The position numbers and the translations under genes were made by a program. The notes under the pieces are model-generated. The model searched no databases. It was not told the DNA's origin and saw nothing but the letters and a program-made list of their open reading frames with translations. A stretch of 64,000 bases of DNA from Marinobacterium aestuarii (GTDB lineage Bacteria; Pseudomonadota; Gammaproteobacteria; Pseudomonadales; Balneatricaceae), in assembly GCF_001651805.1 (NCBI RefSeq), contig NZ_CP015839.1, forward strand, positions 1,488,001 through 1,552,000, read 5' to 3'. Positions 60,568-64,000 of this stretch are shown piece by piece; the stretch's first letter is position 1, and every line of letters begins with the position of its first letter.

Positions 60568-61749
60568 ATGAAGCGGGAATCAGTGGTTATTCTGGGTGCA
60601 GCCCGCACCCCTATGGGGGGCATGATGGGCGCGCTGTCGACGGTGTCGGCACCCAAGCTCGGTGGCACCGCCATCGCGGCGGCGGTGGCCCGTGCGGGCC
60701 TCGCGCCTGAGGATATCGACGAAGTACTTATGGGCTGCGTGCTGCCGGCGGGCCTGGGCCAGGCGCCGGCACGCCAAGCCTCCCTGGCCGCCGGCATTCC
60801 GGTCGCCACCGGCTGCACCACGGTCAACAAGATGTGTGGTTCGGGCATGAAGGCCGTGATGCAGGCCCATGACCAGATACTGGCGGGCTCTGCCGTGACC
60901 ATGGTGGCGGGCGGCATGGAAAACATGAGTCAGGCGCCGTACCTGTTGCCCAAGGCACGCCAGGGCATGCGCATGGGGCATGGTCAGGTGATCGATCACA
61001 TGTTCTGCGACGGTCTTGAGGATGCTTACAAGGGTGGGCTCATGGGCGCCTTTGCCCAGCAGGCGGCGGATCGTTTTGATGTCAGCCGTGAAACCATGGA
61101 TGACTTTGCGATTGGTTCGCTGGAAAAGGCGCTGGCGGCCATTGAATCCGGCGCTTTCAAAGAGGAGATTGCCGCCGTTACTGTGGCAGCACGTGGCGCA
61201 GATATCCAGGTTGATACCGACGAGCAGCCCGGCAATGCCCGGCCCGACAAAATCCGTGGCCTGAAACCGGCCTTCGCGAAAGATGGCTCGGTCACGGCGG
61301 CCAACTCGAGTTCAATTTCCGACGGCGCTTCAGCGCTGGTGCTGATGGCGGCGTCCGAAGCGCAGCAGCGCGGTCTTAAGCCCATGGCGCGTATTGTGGC
61401 CCATTCGACCCACGCCCAGTTGCCGGAAGAGTTCACCATTGCGCCCATCGGGGCTATCGAGAAGGTATTGCAAAAGGCGGGCTGGACAGCCGATGAAGTG
61501 GACCTGTTCGAGGTCAATGAGGCCTTTGCCGTCGTCACCATGCTGGCGGTGCGCGAACTGGGCCTGGATCCTGCCCGGGTCAATGTTCACGGCGGTGCCT
61601 GCGCCCTGGGTCATCCTATTGGTTCGAGCGGCTCGCGTATCCTGGTCACCTTGCTGCACGCGCTGAAGCAGCGCGGCCTGAAGAAAGGTGTTGCGTCCCT
61701 CTGTATTGGTGGCGGCGAAGCCACGGCGGTGGCGATCGAACTGATCTGA
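60568..61749 (+). CDS. Acetyl-CoA acetyltransferase (thiolase)
   Basis: A 393-aa thiolase of standard length. The acyl-carrying Cys90 is in NKMCGSGMKAV, the His in CALGHPIGSSG and the second Cys in LCIGGGEATA. VFEVNEAFAV-type DLFEVNEAFAVV is also present. It makes or splits acetoacetyl-CoA, linking beta-oxidation, branched-chain breakdown and polyhydroxybutyrate synthesis (a phasin gene lies 13 kb away). The palindrome 12 bases upstream suggests control by the LiuR-type protein. Confidence 0.95.
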   Translation: MKRESVVILGAARTPMGGMMGALSTVSAPKLGGTAIAAAVARAGLAPEDIDEVLMGCVLPAGLGQAPARQASLAAGIPVATGCTTVNKMCGSGMKAVMQAHDQILAGSAVTMVAGGMENMSQAPYLLPKARQGMRMGHGQVIDHMFCDGLEDAYKGGLMGAFAQQAADRFDVSRETMDDFAIGSLEKALAAIESGAFKEEIAAVTVAARGADIQVDTDEQPGNARPDKIRGLKPAFAKDGSVTAANSSSISDGASALVLMAASEAQQRGLKPMARIVAHSTHAQLPEEFTIAPIGAIEKVLQKAGWTADEVDLFEVNEAFAVVTMLAVRELGLDPARVNVHGGACALGHPIGSSGSRILVTLLHALKQRGLKKGVASLCIGGGEATAVAIELI

Positions 61750-61801
61750 ATGCTGAGTTGCCCCGAGCCGGGGCAGGCCCCGCGGAAGTTGCCTACCCTT
61801 T

Positions 61802-61849
61802 GTATTGAGAAATAACGGTATTGAGAAATAACGGTATTGAGAAATAACG
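61802..61849. repeat. Three 16-base tandem repeats
   Basis: GTATTGAGAAATAACG repeated three times head to tail, between the thiolase stop and the VOC gene. A further partial copy (GCATTGAGAGG) follows. Possibly slippage product or a cluster of binding sites. Confidence 0.85.
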
Positions 61850-61892
61850 CCTGCATTGAGAGGCGGCGTCCATACATGGGGTGGGAGGCTTT

Positions 61893-62279
61893 ATGACGAT
61901 TAAGAGCGTAACGCATCTGTCGGTCTTTGTGCGTGATCAGGACGAGGCGCTGGACTGGTATCGCGACAAGTTCGGCTTTGTGGTCTGTGATGACAACAGT
62001 GACTTCATGCCCGGGTTTCGCTGGCTCACCGTTGCGCCAATGCAAGGCGGCTGGCCGCAGCTGGTGCTGATGCCGCCGATGCAGGAGGGCGATCAGGCCC
62101 GTATCGGTGCCAATGGTTTCTGCGTGCTGGCCAGCGATGACTGTCGCGCCGACTGCGAGCTGTTGCGGGCCCGTGGTGTTCGGGTGGCGGAGGAGCCCAG
62201 TGAAGTGCCCTGGGGCGTGTCGGCTATAGTGCTGGATCTTTACGGCAATCCCTACAATCTGGTGCAACCGCCGGCCTGA
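61893..62279 (+). CDS. VOC-superfamily (glyoxalase/dioxygenase fold) protein
   Basis: A 128-aa protein; the ATG at 61893 has GGGAGG upstream. SVTHLSVFVRDQDEALDWYR and FVVCDDNSDFMPGFRWLTVA form the first beta-alpha-beta-beta-beta module; GVRVAEEPSEVPWGVSAIVL and DLYGNPYNLVQP the second. Metal-binding residues (His of THLSV, Glu/Asp near the end) look partly kept. Function unknown; relatives include lactoylglutathione lyase and resistance proteins. It follows the tandem repeat on the same strand as the thiolase. Confidence 0.85.
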   Translation: MTIKSVTHLSVFVRDQDEALDWYRDKFGFVVCDDNSDFMPGFRWLTVAPMQGGWPQLVLMPPMQEGDQARIGANGFCVLASDDCRADCELLRARGVRVAEEPSEVPWGVSAIVLDLYGNPYNLVQPPA

Positions 62280-62288
62280 GCGCGGGCT

Positions 62289-63188
62289 TCAGCTCTTGTA
62301 ACTGAAGTCACCAAAGCGGATGCGACGGTACTGGCTGGGTGACATGCCCATGGATTTTTTGAAGATGCGGGAAAAGTAGTACGCATCTTCATACCCCAAT
62401 GCCCAGGCAACCTCGTTTACGCCCTTGCTGGTGACATCCAGCAGATGGCAGGCCCGTTCAATCTTCAAATGAATAAAGTGGCTGATCGGTGTGGTGCCGG
62501 TCAGCGCCTTGTATTTCTTGATGAAATGAAACTTCGACAGGCTCACCGCTGCTGCGAGGGTGTCGATATCGAGCTGCTCGTGCAACCGCGCCTGCATCAG
62601 GCTGTGAATGATTTCCAGATCCATGTTGTCGCTGGCCGGCCGGATGGCCATGGGCTTGAGAAGCGCAATATGTGTCAGAAGTTGGCGCAGTTGATTGGCG
62701 CAGTGAATGAAGGACGCAAGGCTATGGCTGGCCTGACGGGCATCGAGCAGGGCCTCAAAGTCAGCCACCAGGCGAGAATGAATCCCCAGTGGCAAGAGCG
62801 CGGAGCCGTCATCAAGCTCGAGTTGACGGATGAATTCTGCGGCCAGCTCGCCTTCGAAATGCACCCAAAGAATGCTCCAGGGGTTCTGGTTGCGGGTTTC
62901 GTAGCTGTGACTGAGGCCTCGGGGCAGGATCAGCAGATCTCCGGGTTTTACGGTGCGTGTGCGATCCTTCAGGGTCAGCCGTCCGCGCCCTTCCAGGCAG
63001 TAGATCAGCAGATTGTCGTCGTGAGTGGAACGCTGCATCTGGTGTCCACGGGCGTGCTGATAATAGCCGATACCCAGCGGGTAGAGCTGCTGGCTCAGTG
63101 GGTGGCTTGCCAGCGACGCCACTATGCGCCTGGGAATAACAAAACGAATGCTGTCGCTGGTCAGTGGCCAGTTCGATGGGGTACTCAT
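62289..63188 (-). CDS. AraC/XylS-family regulator, probable MmsR
   Basis: A 299-aa protein: N-terminal cupin sensor (GRGRLTLKDRTRTVKPGDLL, LPRGLSHSYETRNQNPWSIL) and C-terminal two-HTH AraC domain (LAAAVSLSKFHFIKKYKALT, GTTPISHFIHLKIERACHLL, GYEDAYYFSRIFKKSMGMSP). It is divergent from mmsA, as mmsR is in Pseudomonas, where it activates the valine-degradation genes mmsAB. By position and layout it is the likely MmsR. Confidence 0.9.
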   Translation of the reverse strand: MSTPSNWPLTSDSIRFVIPRRIVASLASHPLSQQLYPLGIGYYQHARGHQMQRSTHDDNLLIYCLEGRGRLTLKDRTRTVKPGDLLILPRGLSHSYETRNQNPWSILWVHFEGELAAEFIRQLELDDGSALLPLGIHSRLVADFEALLDARQASHSLASFIHCANQLRQLLTHIALLKPMAIRPASDNMDLEIIHSLMQARLHEQLDIDTLAAAVSLSKFHFIKKYKALTGTTPISHFIHLKIERACHLLDVTSKGVNEVAWALGYEDAYYFSRIFKKSMGMSPSQYRRIRFGDFSYKS

Positions 63189-63376
63189 GGCGGCATTACC
63201 AACCTGGGGTATCTATGTATTTGATCGCAATATAGTCCATCAAGTGCGCAAGATTATCAATCTGTCTACGGGGGTGCCCATGGTACAAATAACCCATTGC
63301 GCAGTGCCGGCCTCGGTGGCCATGCCTGCACCCAATAGCAACACCCGATAACAGTAACCATAAGCAGGTGATAGTA

Positions 63377-64000
63377 ATGACTCAGCACGTTCCTCTTCTG
63401 ATTGGCGGTGAAATGCTCCGCAGCGAAACCCAGCAGTGGATTCCAGTGACGGACCCTGCCACCCAGGAAGTCATCGCCCAGGTGCCCTGTGCCACGGTGG
63501 AGGAAGTGGACCTGGCTGTGGCTACAGCCAAAAAGGCGTTTGAAACCTGGAAGGAAACCCCGGTGTCCGAGCGCGCCCGTCTGATGCTGCGCTACCAGGA
63601 CCTGCTCAAGCAGCACCACGATGAAATCGCTACCATTCTGGCCAAGGAAACCGGCAAGACCTTCGACGATGCCAAGGGCGACGTCTGGCGCGGTATCGAA
63701 GTGGTGGAGCACGCCTGCAACATCGCGTCTCTCTCCATGGGCGAAACCGTTGAAAACGTAGCGCGCAAGATCGACTGCTACAGCTATACCCAGCCGCTGG
63801 GTGTCTGCGCCGGCATCACGCCGTTCAACTTTCCGGCCATGATTCCACTGTGGATGTTCCCCATGGCCATTGCCTGCGGCAACACCTTCGTACTCAAGCC
63901 CTCGGAGCAGGATCCGCTGACGCCGATGCGTCTGGCCGAGTTGTTCCAGGAGGCCGGCGCGCCCGATGGCCTGCTGCAGGTCATTCACGGTGGCAAGGAA
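63377..64000 (+). CDS. mmsA: CoA-acylating methylmalonate-semialdehyde dehydrogenase, 3' end outside window
   Basis: 208 codons, running off the window without a stop. It starts [76 protein letters not shown] and [15 protein letters not shown] match MmsA of the aldehyde-dehydrogenase superfamily. It turns methylmalonate or malonate semialdehyde into propionyl-CoA or acetyl-CoA in valine and inositol breakdown. The catalytic Cys lies beyond the window. Divergent from the AraC regulator. Confidence 0.93.
   Translation, partial: MTQHVPLLIGGEMLRSETQQWIPVTDPATQEVIAQVPCATVEEVDLAVATAKKAFETWKETPVSERARLMLRYQDLLKQHHDEIATILAKETGKTFDDAKGDVWRGIEVVEHACNIASLSMGETVENVARKIDCYSYTQPLGVCAGITPFNFPAMIPLWMFPMAIACGNTFVLKPSEQDPLTPMRLAELFQEAGAPDGLLQVIHGGKE

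Overview
The window looks like a chromosome segment of a gammaproteobacterium, probably marine and Oceanospirillales- or Pseudomonas-like. This is inferred from a LuxP-type autoinducer-2 receptor, a phasin, LiuR- and MmsR-type regulators, an MmsA homologue, and tRNA-Leu(CAA) and tRNA-Val(GAC) of gammaproteobacterial type. About 1-46.6 kb is accessory DNA: integrase, relaxase, transport and catabolic cargo, a very large type III-B CRISPR-Cas locus, and a belt of decayed genes and IS remnants. About 46.7-64 kb reads like core chromosome.

Left (1-13.5 kb): the 3' part of a tyrosine recombinase and a MobV-type relaxase mark an integrative or mobilisable element. It carries a divergent catabolic cluster. 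On the minus strand are a TRAP transporter (dctP-dctQ-dctM) and an SDR dehydrogenase. On the plus strand are a GntR regulator, a 3-hydroxyacyl dehydrogenase, a BKACE (beta-keto acid cleavage) enzyme and a gamma-carbonic-anhydrase-like protein. Two near-identical palindromes between dctP and gntR are the likely GntR operators. The cluster lies between two copies of the relaxase 3' end, the second next to an IS1182-type transposase remnant. An XRE regulator, an unknown 266-aa protein and a gene-poor stretch follow.

CRISPR locus (13.5-41 kb): a Cmr (III-B) effector operon cas6-cmr1-cas10-cmr3-cmr4-cmr5-cmr6 and a Csx1 CARF-HEPN gene lie on the minus strand. Cas10 keeps the GGDD cyclase motif but has no N-terminal HD nuclease region, so defence probably relies on Cmr RNA cleavage plus cyclic-oligoadenylate signalling. 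Four CARF proteins are present: two NE0113/Csm6-like paralogues, a Card1/Can2-like CARF-nuclease, and Csx1. A Csx16 homologue is also present. Three arrays share one 37-bp repeat. Three parts are unusual. First, an 886-aa protein follows the CARF-nuclease gene and has an RNase H/DUF3800-like core and a helical repeat tail. Second, a vWA - kinase - PP2C triad sits exactly between two arrays that have almost identical leaders. Third, an overlapping adaptation operon reads csx16 - TOPRIM protein - cas2 - cas1 - second cas2.

Decay belt (41-47.4 kb): tRNA-Leu with a broken tRNA-Leu copy, tandem terminator-containing repeats, a frameshifted YafO-like toxin gene, an apparently intact hipBA pair, two IS5-superfamily remnants and a broken pyrroline-5-carboxylate-reductase-like gene.

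Right (47.5-64 kb): phasin, MocR/PdxR-type regulator with a divergent DJ-1/PfpI gene, tRNA-Val, a secreted PA14 protein, and a LuxP receptor next to a membrane protein that joins a LuxQ-like periplasmic sensor to PAS, GGDEF and EAL domains. After these come acyl-CoA and branched-chain catabolism genes (methyltransferase, acyl-CoA synthetase, peroxidase-like protein, LiuR-type MerR regulator, thiolase, VOC protein) and an AraC regulator divergent from the start of mmsA, which runs off the window.
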